Positions 1 to 9,961 are shown, counted from the stretch's first letter. The stretch: 64,000 nt of DNA from DASSUW01 sp963774155 (GCA_963774155.1 CAVZDW010000008.1:372001-436000); one strand, 5' to 3'. The notes: a model not told the origin generated them from the letters alone. Program-made: numbers and translations.

Positions 1-814
1 CGCCGTGGCGGCCGACCGCGTACAGCACGGTCTCGGTGACCAGCTCCTTGCCCGACGCGAGCCGCACGCGCGGCCCGCGGGCGTCGGCGTCGATGTCCAC
101 GCCCGCGACCTGCTCGCGCAGCCGGAAGGTGACGTTCCGGCGCCGGAGCAGGTACTGGAACGCCTCGCCGATCTCGTTGTCGAGGAAGCTGAGGACGCGG
201 TCGCGCTTGTCGACGACCGTGACCTTCGTCCCGAGCGCGCCGAACATCGAGGCGTACTCGACGCCGATCACTCCGGCGCCGACCACGATCATCGAGCGCG
301 GTACGCGGTGCTCGAGCTTGAGCAGCCCGTCGGAGTCGATCACCGTGCGGTCGTCGAACTGGACCTCGGGCGGCCGCGCGGGCAGCGTGCCGGACGCGAT
401 CACGATGCGGCGGGCGCGAATCGGCTCGTCGGAGTCGTGCATCTTCACCGTGTTCGCGTCCTGGAATCGCGCGTCGCCGGACAGGAGGCCGACCCGGTTG
501 CGGCGGAACTGCTCCCGCACCACCGCGGTCTCGGCCGCCACCACGCGGGCGGTGCGGTCCATCAGCCGCTCGAGCACGGCCTGCTCGGACTCCTCGACCC
601 GCGTCGGGTCGAGCACGTCGAGCGGGCGCTGGGCCAGCTGGTCGAGCACGGCCTCCCGCAGGGTCTTGGACGGGATCGTCCCGGTGTGGATGGAAACGCC
701 GCCGAGCCGCTCCTTGCGCTCGGCGACGGCGACCCGCTTGCCGAGCTTGGCGGCCTGGATCGCGGCCTTCTGCCCGCTGGGCCCAGATCCGATGACGAGA
801 AGGTCGAGCTCCAT
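1..814 (-). CDS. sthA: Si-specific (soluble) NAD(P) transhydrogenase, C-terminus cut by window edge
   Basis: Flavoprotein that would move hydride between NADPH and NAD+. Read on the minus strand from ATG at 814, the protein opens MELDLLVIGSGPSGQKAAIQ, an FAD-binding Rossmann motif, followed by GGVSIHTGTIPSKTLREAV. Here the redox-active CxxxxC of lipoamide dehydrogenases is absent, as expected for SthA. A second Rossmann motif (VVGAGVIGVEYASMF) binds the nicotinamide. About 270 residues are visible, so roughly 200 residues, including the dimerisation domain, lie beyond the edge. It diverges from ffh. A TACGGT box (828-823) sits 8 nt before the ATG with no Shine-Dalgarno, suggesting a leaderless mRNA. 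Other flavoprotein disulfide reductases are the alternative, but the missing cysteines argue for SthA. Confidence 0.9.
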   Translation of the reverse strand, partial: MELDLLVIGSGPSGQKAAIQAAKLGKRVAVAERKERLGGVSIHTGTIPSKTLREAVLDQLAQRPLDVLDPTRVEESEQAVLERLMDRTARVVAAETAVVREQFRRNRVGLLSGDARFQDANTVKMHDSDEPIRARRIVIASGTLPARPPEVQFDDRTVIDSDGLLKLEHRVPRSMIVVGAGVIGVEYASMFGALGTKVTVVDKRDRVLSFLDNEIGEAFQYLLRRRNVTFRLREQVAGVDIDADARGPRVRLASGKELVTETVLYAVGRHG

Positions 815-822
815 TGGGCCGC

Positions 823-832
823 ACCGTACCCT
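823..832. promoter_or_regulatory. Overlapping divergent -10 boxes between sthA and ffh
   Basis: ACCGTACCCT contains TACGGT on the minus strand (828-823, 8 nt before the sthA ATG) and TACCCT on the plus strand (827-832, 11 nt before the ffh TTG). The two hexamers overlap by two bases. Inferred from sequence only. Confidence 0.45.
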
Positions 833-843
833 TTACAGAGCCA

Positions 844-2175
<1,332 letters not shown>

Positions 2176-2202
2176 GTGCTTCCGCTATCCTGCCGCCCCG
2201 CA

Positions 2203-2448
2203 ATGGCAGTCAATATGCGACTTACCCGCGTCGGCGGGAAGAAGGATCCGGTGTGGCGCGTCGTCGTCGCCGATTCCCGCTCCCCGCGCGACGGGCGCTT
2301 CATCGAGACGGTCGGCCGCTACAACGCGCAGACCGACCCGTCGACCGTGGTCCTCAACGAGGAGCGCGTGCGGCACTGGCTCGATCGTGGCGCCCAGCCG
2401 AGCAACACGGTCAAGAAGCTCCTCAAGATCCAGGGCATCGCCCGCTAA
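2203..2448 (+). CDS. rpsP: 30S ribosomal protein S16
   Basis: Small-subunit assembly protein of 81 residues. It begins MAVNMRLTRVGGKKDPVWR and contains VVADSRSPRDGRFIE and the conserved VGRYN, all S16 signatures. The reading frame is open further upstream, but homology fixes the ATG at 2203. A TATCCT box at 2186-2191 inside the end of ffh may supply an extra promoter. The family is normally 80 to 120 residues, so this is a compact version without a tail. The position between ffh and the KH-domain gene is the classic actinobacterial order. Confidence 0.96.
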   Translation: MAVNMRLTRVGGKKDPVWRVVVADSRSPRDGRFIETVGRYNAQTDPSTVVLNEERVRHWLDRGAQPSNTVKKLLKIQGIAR

Positions 2449-2457
2449 CGCTCCGCT

Positions 2458-2691
2458 GTGCGCGAGCTGCTCGTCTACCTGGCTCAGCAGCTCGTCGACG
2501 AGCCGGCCAAGGTCGAGGTCGAGGAGTTCGAGGAGGACGACGGCACGCTCGTCCTCGAGCTGACCGTGGCCGACGATGACTACGGCAAGGTCATCGGGCG
2601 CGGCGGACGGACCGCCCAGGCGCTCCGCACCCTCGTCAAGGCCGCCGCGGTCAAGGACAACCGCCGCGTCCTCGTCGACATCGTCGAGTGA
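2458..2691 (+). CDS. khpA: KH-domain RNA-binding protein KhpA
   Basis: A 77-residue single KH domain. The GxxG loop is seen as VIGRGGRTA (GRGG at about 47-50), followed by the helix AQALRTLVKAAA. The family binds RNA, often with KhpB/Jag, and in several bacteria affects cell division. The middle (residues 20-29, EEFEEDDG region) is acidic. GTG start at 2458, 9 nt after the rpsP stop. The place between rpsP and rimM is conserved across Gram-positive bacteria and supports the call. Confidence 0.93.
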   Translation: MRELLVYLAQQLVDEPAKVEVEEFEEDDGTLVLELTVADDDYGKVIGRGGRTAQALRTLVKAAAVKDNRRVLVDIVE

Positions 2692-2692
2692 G

Positions 2693-3142
2693 CTGGAGCC
2701 GGCCGGCCGGGTCGGCCGGCCGCACGGGCTCGACGGCTCGTTCCATGTGACGCAGGCCACCGCCGAGCTCGTCGGCGCCGAGACCGTGGTCGTGAACGGC
2801 CGCACGCTGCGCGTCGAGCGGTGGGCGGGCACGACCGACAAGCCGATCCTGCGGCTCGAGGGCTGCGCTTCCCGCGCCGACGTGGAGGCGCTCCGCGGCG
2901 CCGACCTGCTCGTGCCCGCGGCGCCGCTCGAGGAGGGCGAGTACCGGGCGTCGGACCTGGTCGGGTGCACGGTCGTCGACGGCTCGAGGGTCGTCGGCGA
3001 GGTGGCGCGGATGATCGCGCTGCCGTCCTGCGAGGCGCTCGAGGTGGGCTCGCTGCTGATCCCGATGGTGCGCGACGCCATCCGCTCGATCGACATCGAG
3101 GCCCGCCGGATCGACGTCGACATGGGGTTCGTGGGCGAGTGA
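2693..3142 (+). CDS. rimM: Ribosome maturation factor RimM, apparent CTG start
   Basis: Binds S19 and helps 16S rRNA 3'-domain processing. The N-terminal RimM barrel is seen as GRVGRPHGLDGSFHV and the PRC-barrel as DLVGCTVVDGSRVVGEV, ending in MVRDAIRSIDIEARRIDVDM. Homology starts almost immediately after the khpA stop (2689-2691), but no ATG, GTG or TTG lies there in frame. The first candidate is CTG at 2693, giving 149 residues, a little short for the family. The only upstream ATG (2576) would overlap khpA by 116 nt and add about 39 residues that are just khpA read in another frame. The stop overlaps the trmD start (GTGA). Confidence 0.88.
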   Translation: MEPAGRVGRPHGLDGSFHVTQATAELVGAETVVVNGRTLRVERWAGTTDKPILRLEGCASRADVEALRGADLLVPAAPLEEGEYRASDLVGCTVVDGSRVVGEVARMIALPSCEALEVGSLLIPMVRDAIRSIDIEARRIDVDMGFVGE

Positions 3143-3813
3143 ACCTCGACGTCTTCACGCTCTTCCCGGAGTGGTTCGCGTGGTTCCGGACCCAGCGCCA
3201 CGTGGCCAACGCGCTGGAGCTCGGCCACACGCTGGACTGCATCGACCCACGCGAGTCGACACCGCTCAAGTGGGGGCAGGTCGACGACACGCCGTTCGGC
3301 GGCGGCGCCGGCATGGTCCTGCGCGTCGACGTCATGGAGGCGGCGCTGCGGGAGCGCTACGGCGTGGATCCGGTCTCCCTGCCGTCGGCGCGACGGGTGA
3401 TCGCGCTGACGCCCGGCGGCCGGCTGCTCGACGACGCGCTGGCCGGCGAACTGGCCGCCGAGTCGGATCTCACGCTTCTGTGCGGCCGCTACGAGGGCTT
3501 CGACGAGCGCATCCTCGACCACTTCGTCACGGATCAGGTGTCGATCGGCCGCTACGTGCTCGCCGGCGGCGAGCTGGCGGCGATGGTGCTGGCCGACACG
3601 GTGCTGCGCAAGCTGCCCGGCGTCCTCGGCAAGGACGAGTCGGCGCTGGAGGAGTCGTTCTCGGACGTCCTGGAGGGCGGCGTGGAGTACCCGCACTACA
3701 CGCGGCCCGCAGATTGGCGCGGCTGGACGGTTCCCGAAGTGCTGCTCTCCGGCCATCATGAGCGGATCCGCGAATGGCGCCGGGAGCAGAGCCGCCGCCG
3801 TTCGCTACCATGA
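3139..3813 (+). CDS. trmD: tRNA (guanine-N1)-methyltransferase TrmD
   Basis: SAM-dependent SPOUT enzyme that makes m1G37 in tRNA and prevents frameshifting. It opens MNLDVFTLFPEWFAWF. The trefoil-knot SAM site is visible as LLCGRYEGFDERI followed by SIGRYVLAGGELAAM, and ends VEYPHYTRPADWRGW..VPEVLLSGHH. The length of 224 residues is slightly shorter than most. GTG start at 3139 overlaps the rimM TGA by three bases, so translation is probably coupled. A TACCAT hexamer at the 3' end (about 3808) may drive rplS. Confidence 0.96.
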   Translation: MNLDVFTLFPEWFAWFRTQRHVANALELGHTLDCIDPRESTPLKWGQVDDTPFGGGAGMVLRVDVMEAALRERYGVDPVSLPSARRVIALTPGGRLLDDALAGELAAESDLTLLCGRYEGFDERILDHFVTDQVSIGRYVLAGGELAAMVLADTVLRKLPGVLGKDESALEESFSDVLEGGVEYPHYTRPADWRGWTVPEVLLSGHHERIREWRREQSRRRSLP

Positions 3814-3868
3814 TTCGCCCGCGTGTCGCCGCCTTCAACGCTGCCTGGCGCCGCGGTCTTTCTTTGCC

Positions 3869-4441
3869 ATGAGCACCGTCATTGACAGCCTCGAGCGGCA
3901 GCAGCTGCGCCGCGTCCCCAACTTCCAGGCCGGCGACCGCGTCCGCGTCCACTTCCAGGTGGTCGAGGGCACCCGCCGGCGCACCCAGGTCTTCGAGGGC
4001 GTGGTCATCAAGCGCCAGGGCGAAGGCGTGCGCGAGACCTTCACGGTCCGCAAGAACTCGTTCGGCGTCGGCGTCGAGCGCACGTTCCCGGTGCACTCGC
4101 CGAAGATCGAGCGCATCGAGGTCGCCGCCCGCGGTGACGTCCGGCGCGCCAAGCTCTACTACCTCCGCGGCCGGGTCGGCAAGCGCGCTCGCGTTCGCGA
4201 GCGCCGCTACATCGGTCCGGAGGAGGTCGTGGAGTCCGGTCTGCTGCACGATCCCGCAGCCGAGGAGGCCGCGGCGGCTGCCGCGGTCGACGACGAGGTC
4301 CCGGGCGAGGCGATCGATCAGCAGGCGCTTGACGAGGCCGAGGCCAACGAGGCCGAGGCCGCCGCGGACGAGACTGCCGAGGTCGAGGCGTCGGCCGACG
4401 CCGAGGCGGCGGCCGCGTCCGAGGCCGACGAGTCCAAGTAG
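3869..4441 (+). CDS. rplS: 50S ribosomal protein L19 with a long acidic tail
   Basis: L19 lies at the subunit interface. Residues 1-115 are a normal L19: MSTVIDSLERQQLR, FQAGDRVRVHFQVVEGTRRR, QVFEGVVI, SPKIERIEV and KLYYLRGRVGKRARVRER. After that comes about 75 extra residues made almost only of Ala, Glu and Asp (positions 125-190). The ATG at 3869 gives the usual start; the frame is open upstream without homology. L19 is usually 110 to 125 residues, so the tail is a clear extension. It precedes lepB by 5 nt. Confidence 0.95.
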   Translation: MSTVIDSLERQQLRRVPNFQAGDRVRVHFQVVEGTRRRTQVFEGVVIKRQGEGVRETFTVRKNSFGVGVERTFPVHSPKIERIEVAARGDVRRAKLYYLRGRVGKRARVRERRYIGPEEVVESGLLHDPAAEEAAAAAAVDDEVPGEAIDQQALDEAEANEAEAAADETAEVEASADAEAAAASEADESK

Positions 4442-4446
4442 GGAGC

Positions 4447-5058
4447 GTGGCGGCGAAGACGTCGTCCGCGTCGGGCTCGCTTCTCGAGCTCGTCCTCATC
4501 GTCGCCGTCGCGCTCGGGCTGGCGCTCGGCATCCAGGCGTTCCTGGTCAAGCCGTACCGCATCCCGAGCGAGTCGATGGTCCCGACGCTCGAGATCGGCC
4601 AGCGGGTGCTCGTGAACCGCATCGGCGCCCGGTTCGGGCCGCCCGAGGTCGGTGACGTCGTGGTCTTCCATCCGCCGTCCGGCGCCGAGGCCGGCAACGA
4701 GTGCGGATCCGGTCCGCCGCCCCAGGGCCAGGCCTGCGACCAGCCCACGAGCGAGAAGGCCGACGTCAACTTCATCAAGCGCGTGGTCGCGGGGCCGGGA
4801 GACCGCCTCGCGGTCCAGGACGGCCATGTAATTTTGAACGGCAAGCGGCAGAACGAGCCGTTCGCCGCGCCGTGTGGCGGCGGCGAGGGATGTGATCTAC
4901 CCACCCCGATCACGATTCCGGCCGACCACTACTTCATGATGGGCGACAATCGTGGCTCTTCCGACGACAGCCGGTTCTGGGGACCCGTCCCAGAGGAATG
5001 GGTCATCGGCGAGGCCTTCGCCACCTACTGGCCCCCGAAGCGAATCGGTCTCCTCTAA
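4447..5058 (+). CDS. lepB: Signal peptidase I
   Basis: Membrane serine-lysine protease that cuts signal peptides from exported proteins. One N-terminal membrane segment (about residues 12-34) is followed by the catalytic serine in PSESMVPTL (S43) and the general-base lysine in FIKRVVAGPGD (K111). The C-terminal box is MMGDNRGSSDDSRFWGPV. The 203-residue length is typical. GTG start lies 5 nt after the rplS stop. Between the two catalytic residues is a short Cys-containing insert (NECGSG.. and ACDQP, residues 84-100) that may form a disulfide outside the cell. Confidence 0.95.
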   Translation: MAAKTSSASGSLLELVLIVAVALGLALGIQAFLVKPYRIPSESMVPTLEIGQRVLVNRIGARFGPPEVGDVVVFHPPSGAEAGNECGSGPPPQGQACDQPTSEKADVNFIKRVVAGPGDRLAVQDGHVILNGKRQNEPFAAPCGGGEGCDLPTPITIPADHYFMMGDNRGSSDDSRFWGPVPEEWVIGEAFATYWPPKRIGLL

Positions 5059-5098
5059 CCGGAAGGCGCGTCGCCGCAAGCGCACGTCCGGCTCGCGG

Positions 5099-5716
5099 CT
5101 GTTCCGGTTCGATCGCGCGCTCGGCACGCGTTTCGTGGCGGGCGCCGACGAGGCCGGGCGAGGCTGCCTGGCCGGGCCCCTGGTGGCCGCGGCGGTGCTG
5201 TTCGACTACGAATCGCTGACGTTGAGCGATCTCCGGGCGCTGTCGGCGTTGAACGACTCCAAGCAGCACAGCGCCGAGATGCGCGAGGAGCTGTACCCGA
5301 AGGTGCTCCGGATCGCCACGCGCGTGGCCGTCACCTCGCGCTGCGTGCGGGGGATAGACGAGCGGGGCCTGCACGTGACGAACCTGGCGGCGCTGAGCGA
5401 CGTCCTGCGGCGGGTGGGGCGCGAGGGCTGCCTCTGCCTGTCCGACGGCTTCCCGGTGCCGCCCACGGGCTTCGAGCAGCGCCCGGTCGTGGGCGGGGAC
5501 GCGATGAGCGCCGCGATCGCCGCCGCCTCGGTCATCGCCAAGGTCACGCGCGACCGCTTCATGCACCGGATGGAGCACCGCTACCCGGGGTGGGACTTCG
5601 GGATCCACGTCGGCTACTCGACGCCCGAGCACCGGGCCGCGATCGAGCGCCTCGGGGTGTCCCCGCTGCACCGGCTGTCGTTCCAGTCGATGGCGTACCA
5701 GCAGCTCGCGCTCTGA
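5099..5716 (+). CDS. rnhB: Ribonuclease HII, start uncertain (CTG proposed)
   Basis: Cleaves RNA in RNA-DNA hybrids and at single ribonucleotides. Motif I is VAGADEAGRGCLAGPLVAAAV, with the Asp-Glu pair. LNDSKQHSAEMRE and the later ASVIAKVTRDRFM plus HVGYSTPEHRAAI are also family motifs. No ATG, GTG or TTG occurs between the lepB stop and motif I except GTG 5135, which would start only three residues before the catalytic Asp. CTG at 5099 gives FRFDRALGTRFVAGADEAGRG and 205 residues, the normal size. GTG 4952 would overlap lepB by 107 nt and is unlikely. Confidence 0.87.
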   Translation: MFRFDRALGTRFVAGADEAGRGCLAGPLVAAAVLFDYESLTLSDLRALSALNDSKQHSAEMREELYPKVLRIATRVAVTSRCVRGIDERGLHVTNLAALSDVLRRVGREGCLCLSDGFPVPPTGFEQRPVVGGDAMSAAIAAASVIAKVTRDRFMHRMEHRYPGWDFGIHVGYSTPEHRAAIERLGVSPLHRLSFQSMAYQQLAL

Positions 5717-5838
5717 ACCCGGACCTGCGGATCTCGCCGGAGGTGCTGGCCGCGTTCCCGGGGTACCGGGTTCGTGCGGCTTCGCCGGGCGTGGAGCTGT
5801 CGTCGTTCGTGGTGCGCGAGCCAACCCCGGCTGGGTAG
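5713..5838 (+). pseudogene. Truncated fragment resembling the N-terminus of B3/4-domain proteins
   Basis: Directly at the rnhB stop (CTGA overlap) an open frame reads NPDLRISPEVLAAFPGYRV and continues to SSFVVREP. This resembles the start of stand-alone B3/B4 tRNA-binding-domain proteins, which begin with a similar SPEV..FPG..V pattern. It runs only about 41 residues and stops inside the repeat element that begins at about 5820. I infer a gene truncated by that element. The family match is by eye from a short stretch and is weak. Confidence 0.35.
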
Positions 5839-6025
5839 GGAAGCGAGGGGTCGGCCGGGTTGGCCGGCCGGGTCGGCCGGGTCGGCCGAGTGTCGAGTTT
5901 GTCGGCCTCAGGCTGACAAAGTCGACACTCGCTGCCGATTGTCGAGTTCGGTGCCCCCACGGCACCAAAGTCGACACTCGGGAGGGCGGGAGGCCGATCT
6001 CACTCCCTCGATGCCGCCGTTCGCC
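5820..6025 (+). mobile_element. MITE-like double-hairpin element, copy 1
   Basis: Non-coding. The 94-nt core (5887-5980) is two 45-nt imperfect palindromes. Hairpin A (5887-5931) has outer arm CGAGTGTCGAGTTTG and inner stem GTCGGCC/GGCTGAC. Hairpin B (5936-5980) has nearly the same outer stem but inner stem GGTGCC/GGCACC. Flanks carry imperfect terminal inverted repeats: AACCCCGGCTGGGTAGGGA at the left, and at the right (reverse complement) a related GAGGGAGTGAGATCGGCC block. A second copy at 30879-31063 has the same core length in the opposite orientation. The left flank also has three to four GGCCGGGTC units (about 5850-5887). No transposase is nearby. The region 5839-6117 contains nothing else I recognise. 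Confidence 0.6.
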
Positions 6026-6117
6026 GGCACCCGCGCAGACTCTTCACAGAGACGCCGCACAGACGGAACAGCCGCGTGCTGATCCGGCACGCGAACGCCC
6101 GTACGGTCGCTCGCGAC

Positions 6118-6492
6118 ATGCCGACCGACCGCACCAAGGAGCTGGGCCGCCTCGGCGAGCGGCTGGCCGCCGAGCACTTCTCCCGCCTCGGCTACCGCGT
6201 GCTCGGCCGCAACCACCGGACGCGGTTCGGCGAGCTCGACCTCATCCTCGCCGACGAGGGCGGCGCGACGATCGTCTTCTGCGAGGTCAAGTCGCGCCGT
6301 CTCGGCTCGGGCGACTGGCGCGACAACCTGCACGAGCGCAAGTGCCAGCAGGTCCGCACGATGGCCGCGGCGTGGCTCAACGAGGTCACGGACCGCCCGT
6401 TCGGCGCCGAGCTGCGCTTCGACGCGGTCGGCGTGACGATCGACGCGCGCGGGGAGCTCGTCCGGCTCGACCACCTCGAAGCGGCGTTCTGA
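6118..6492 (+). CDS. YraN/UPF0102 family nuclease-fold protein
   Basis: 124 residues. LGRLGERLAAEHFSRLGYRV is the family's N-terminal helix. The nuclease-like core FGELDLILADE, VFCEVKSRR and later FDAVGV matches the restriction-endonuclease-like fold with the D-E-K triad. Biochemical function is not established. I chose ATG 6118 because homology begins there; a GTG at 6076 would add 14 residues of no known character. It precedes comM by 3 nt, the normal order. Confidence 0.9.
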   Translation: MPTDRTKELGRLGERLAAEHFSRLGYRVLGRNHRTRFGELDLILADEGGATIVFCEVKSRRLGSGDWRDNLHERKCQQVRTMAAAWLNEVTDRPFGAELRFDAVGVTIDARGELVRLDHLEAAF

Positions 6493-6495
6493 GCC

Positions 6496-8010
6496 GTGAT
6501 CGCCCGCGTCACCACGTTCACCATCGACGGCGTCGAGTCGCGCCGCGTCTGGGTCGAGGCGGACATCCGGCTCGGGTTGCCGGCCTTCACCATCGTCGGG
6601 CTCGCCGACAAGGCGGTCCGGGAGGCGCGCGAGCGGGTGCGCTCGGCGCTCGTCAACTCCGGCCACGAGTTCCCGCAGAAGCGCATCACGGTCAACCTCG
6701 CGCCGGCCTCGCTGCGCAAGATCGGCCCGGGCTTCGACCTGCCGCTCGCGATCGCCGTCCTCGTGGCCTCCGACCAGCTCGAAGCCTCCGCGGTCGACGA
6801 CACTGCGCTGGTCGGCGAGCTGTCGCTGACCGGAGACGTGCGCGCCGTCTGTGGTGCGCTCGCCATCGCCGAGGGCGCGCGCCGTCACCTGCTGTCCCGC
6901 CTGCTGCTGCCCCGCAGCCGCGCGCGGGAGGCGGCGCTCGTCCCCGGCGTGACCGTGCTGGGGATCGAGACGCTGCAGCAGGCGGTCGACGTGCTCGCCG
7001 GCCGCGAGGAGGCTCCGCCGCCGCCCGACGCAGCCCCGGAGCCGGAAGTCGACCCGATGCTCGATCTCGCGGACGTCCGCGGGCAGAACGCGCTCATCCC
7101 CGGGCTCGAGGTCGCCGCGGCGGGCGGCCACAACCTCTTCATGCACGGCCCGCCGGGAACCGGCAAGACCATGCTGGCCCGGCGCCTGCCCTCGATCCTG
7201 CCGCCGATGACCGCCGCGGAGGCGATCGACGTCACGCGCATCCACTCGGTCGCCGGTCTCCACGAGGGCCACGGCCTCGCCCACCAGCGCCCGTTTCGCG
7301 CGCCACACCACACGATCTCGGCCTCCGGGCTGGTCGGCGGCGGCGCGCAGCCGATGCCGGGCGAGGCGACGCTCGCCCACCACGGCGTCCTCTTCCTCGA
7401 CGAGCTGTCCGAGTTCGTCCGCTCGAGCCTGGAGGCCCTCCGGCAGCCGCTGGAGGACGGGCACGTGACCATCGTGCGCTCGCAGCGGGTCGTCGCGTTC
7501 CCGACGCGCTTCATGCTCGTGGCCGCGTCGAACCCGTGCCCGTGCGGCATGGGGGAGGAGAAGTGCCGCTGCACGGCGGCCGACCTCGCCCGGCACCATC
7601 GCCGGCTTTCGGGGCCGCTGCTCGACCGCATAGACATCCTCGTCCCCGTCGGCCGGCCGACCGCGGAGGCCATGCAGGGCGACGAGGCGCCCTCGTCGAG
7701 CACGGTGCGAGACCGCGTGATCGAGGCCCGCGACCGCCAGTCGCGGCGTCTCGCCGCCTACGGCGTCGCCTGCAACGCGCAGATGACGCCGCGGGTGATG
7801 CGCGAGGTGGCTGAGCCCACCGCAAGCGCCCTGCGGCTGCTCTACGAGCTCCACGACCGGCACCTGCTCTCGGCACGCGGCCACGCGCGGATCCTGCGCG
7901 TCGCCCGCACCGTCGCCGACCTCGAGGGCAGCGAACGCGTCGGGCCGGACCACGTCCACATGGCGGCCAGCCTCCGCCTGGAGCAGCCCGCGATGGCGGT
8001 GGCGGTGTGA
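6496..8010 (+). CDS. comM: YifB/ComM-family Mg-chelatase-like AAA+ ATPase
   Basis: In transformable bacteria ComM is a hexameric helicase that extends branch migration during DNA uptake. The 504-residue protein starts MIARVTTFTIDGVESRRVWVE and has the N-terminal domain motif GLPAFTIVGLADKAVREARE. Walker A is GPPGTGKTMLARRLP (near residue 217) and Walker B is VLFLDELSEF. A Cys-rich site NPCPCGMGEEKCRC (near 345-360) and the C-terminal helical lid follow. Its neighbour dprA overlaps by 4 nt (GTGA), so this is a DNA-processing pair. Confidence 0.94.
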   Translation: MIARVTTFTIDGVESRRVWVEADIRLGLPAFTIVGLADKAVREARERVRSALVNSGHEFPQKRITVNLAPASLRKIGPGFDLPLAIAVLVASDQLEASAVDDTALVGELSLTGDVRAVCGALAIAEGARRHLLSRLLLPRSRAREAALVPGVTVLGIETLQQAVDVLAGREEAPPPPDAAPEPEVDPMLDLADVRGQNALIPGLEVAAAGGHNLFMHGPPGTGKTMLARRLPSILPPMTAAEAIDVTRIHSVAGLHEGHGLAHQRPFRAPHHTISASGLVGGGAQPMPGEATLAHHGVLFLDELSEFVRSSLEALRQPLEDGHVTIVRSQRVVAFPTRFMLVAASNPCPCGMGEEKCRCTAADLARHHRRLSGPLLDRIDILVPVGRPTAEAMQGDEAPSSSTVRDRVIEARDRQSRRLAAYGVACNAQMTPRVMREVAEPTASALRLLYELHDRHLLSARGHARILRVARTVADLEGSERVGPDHVHMAASLRLEQPAMAVAV

Positions 8011-9083
8011 CCGCCTGCGACAACTGTCTGCGCCGCACCGACCTCGTCGCCGGACTCGCCGGGTGGCTCGACGTCGAGTGGCGGCGGCGCGAAGCGCCGG
8101 GCCGCGTGCTCGCGCTCTCCGACGAGGAGCTGCTCGGCATCGCCGCCGGGGAGCGGCTGTGGGAGCGCTACGACCGCTTCGACCCCGACCTCGCGCGCGA
8201 CGCGATCGTGCAGAGCGGGCTGCTGGCCGTCTGCGGCTGCGAGCCCGAGTACCCCGCGCCGTTGCGCGACCTGCCCGACCCGCCCGCCGTGCTCCACGTC
8301 GCGGGCGACCTCGCGGCGGTGGGAGCGACCGACGCGGTCGCCATCGTCGGCGCCCGCCGGGCGACCCACTACGGGATCACCATGGCGCGCGACCTCGGCC
8401 GTGGCCTCTCGGCGGCGGGCGTCAGCGTCGTCTCGGGCCTCGCGCTCGGCGTCGACGCGGCGGCGCACGCCGGAGCGCTGGAGGGCACGGCCGCGCCGGT
8501 CGCGGTGCTGGCCGGCGGCGCCGACCGGCCGTACCCGGCGTCGAAGCGCCAGCTCTACGCCGCGGTCCACGGCGCCGGCGCGATCGTGTCCGAGCTGCCG
8601 CCCGGCTTCGGCATCTACCGCTGGGCCTTCGTCGCCCGCAACCGCCTGATCGCCGCGCTGGCCCGCGTGGTGGTCGTCGTGGAGGCGACCGAGCGCTCCG
8701 GCTCGCTGACGACCGCGGACCTCGCGGCGGAGATCGGCCGCACGGTCGGAGCCGTTCCCGGACGCGCCACCTGCGGCGTGGCAGCCGGGACCAACAGCCT
8801 GATCCGCGACGGGGCGGTGCTCGTCCGCGGCGTGCAGGACACGCTGGAGGCGCTGGCCGAGCTGACCGGCGCGCAGTACGAAGCCATGACGCCGCCCGGC
8901 CCGGCGCTCGACCCGGCGCTCCACCGGCTGCTCGAGGCGATCGGCGCCGGCCACTCGACACTGCCGATGCTCGTGGCGGCCGGACACGCGCCGCGCGCGG
9001 TGCTCGGCGGCCTCGGCGAGCTCGAGGCGCGCGGGCTCGTCCGCCGCGGCTTCGGGGGGAGATACGAGCGTGTGCCCCGCTAG
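8007..9083 (+). CDS. dprA: DNA-processing protein DprA
   Basis: Loads RecA on incoming single-stranded DNA during transformation, and is also found in non-competent species. 358 residues. Residues 1-70 are a helical N-terminal region. The Rossmann core follows: IVGARRATHYGITMARDLG, SGLALGVDAAAHAGALEG, GGADRPYPASKRQLY and FVARNRLIAALARVVVVVEA. The C-terminal 60 residues look like a winged helix (LGGLGELEARGLVRRGFGG). An N-terminal CDNCLRR pair of cysteines is unusual. The GTG start overlaps the comM stop. Confidence 0.94.
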   Translation: MTACDNCLRRTDLVAGLAGWLDVEWRRREAPGRVLALSDEELLGIAAGERLWERYDRFDPDLARDAIVQSGLLAVCGCEPEYPAPLRDLPDPPAVLHVAGDLAAVGATDAVAIVGARRATHYGITMARDLGRGLSAAGVSVVSGLALGVDAAAHAGALEGTAAPVAVLAGGADRPYPASKRQLYAAVHGAGAIVSELPPGFGIYRWAFVARNRLIAALARVVVVVEATERSGSLTTADLAAEIGRTVGAVPGRATCGVAAGTNSLIRDGAVLVRGVQDTLEALAELTGAQYEAMTPPGPALDPALHRLLEAIGAGHSTLPMLVAAGHAPRAVLGGLGELEARGLVRRGFGGRYERVPR

Positions 9084-9096
9084 CCGCCGCGTTTTC

Positions 9097-9102
9097 TACC
9101 CT
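9097..9102 (+). promoter_or_regulatory. -10 box TACCCT for a leaderless thiD mRNA
   Basis: TACCCT lies exactly 7 nt before the thiD GTG (9110), and no Shine-Dalgarno is present. The identical hexamer with 6 to 7 nt spacing occurs before 21315 and 58190, which supports a real promoter class. Confidence 0.5.
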
Positions 9103-9109
9103 GAGCCGC

Positions 9110-9952
<843 letters not shown>

Positions 9953-9961
9953 TCGGCCGCC

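Noticed and set aside
4952..5098. GTG 4952 as the rnhB start
   Set aside because: It would overlap lepB by 107 nt and give 49 extra residues that match no RNase HII.
5850..5887. GGCCGGGTC repeats as a possible CRISPR-like array
   Set aside because: Units are directly adjacent without spacers and there are only three or four; they are part of the element's left flank.
9084..9109. A TPP riboswitch before thiD
   Set aside because: The gap after dprA is only 26 nt, far too short for the aptamer.
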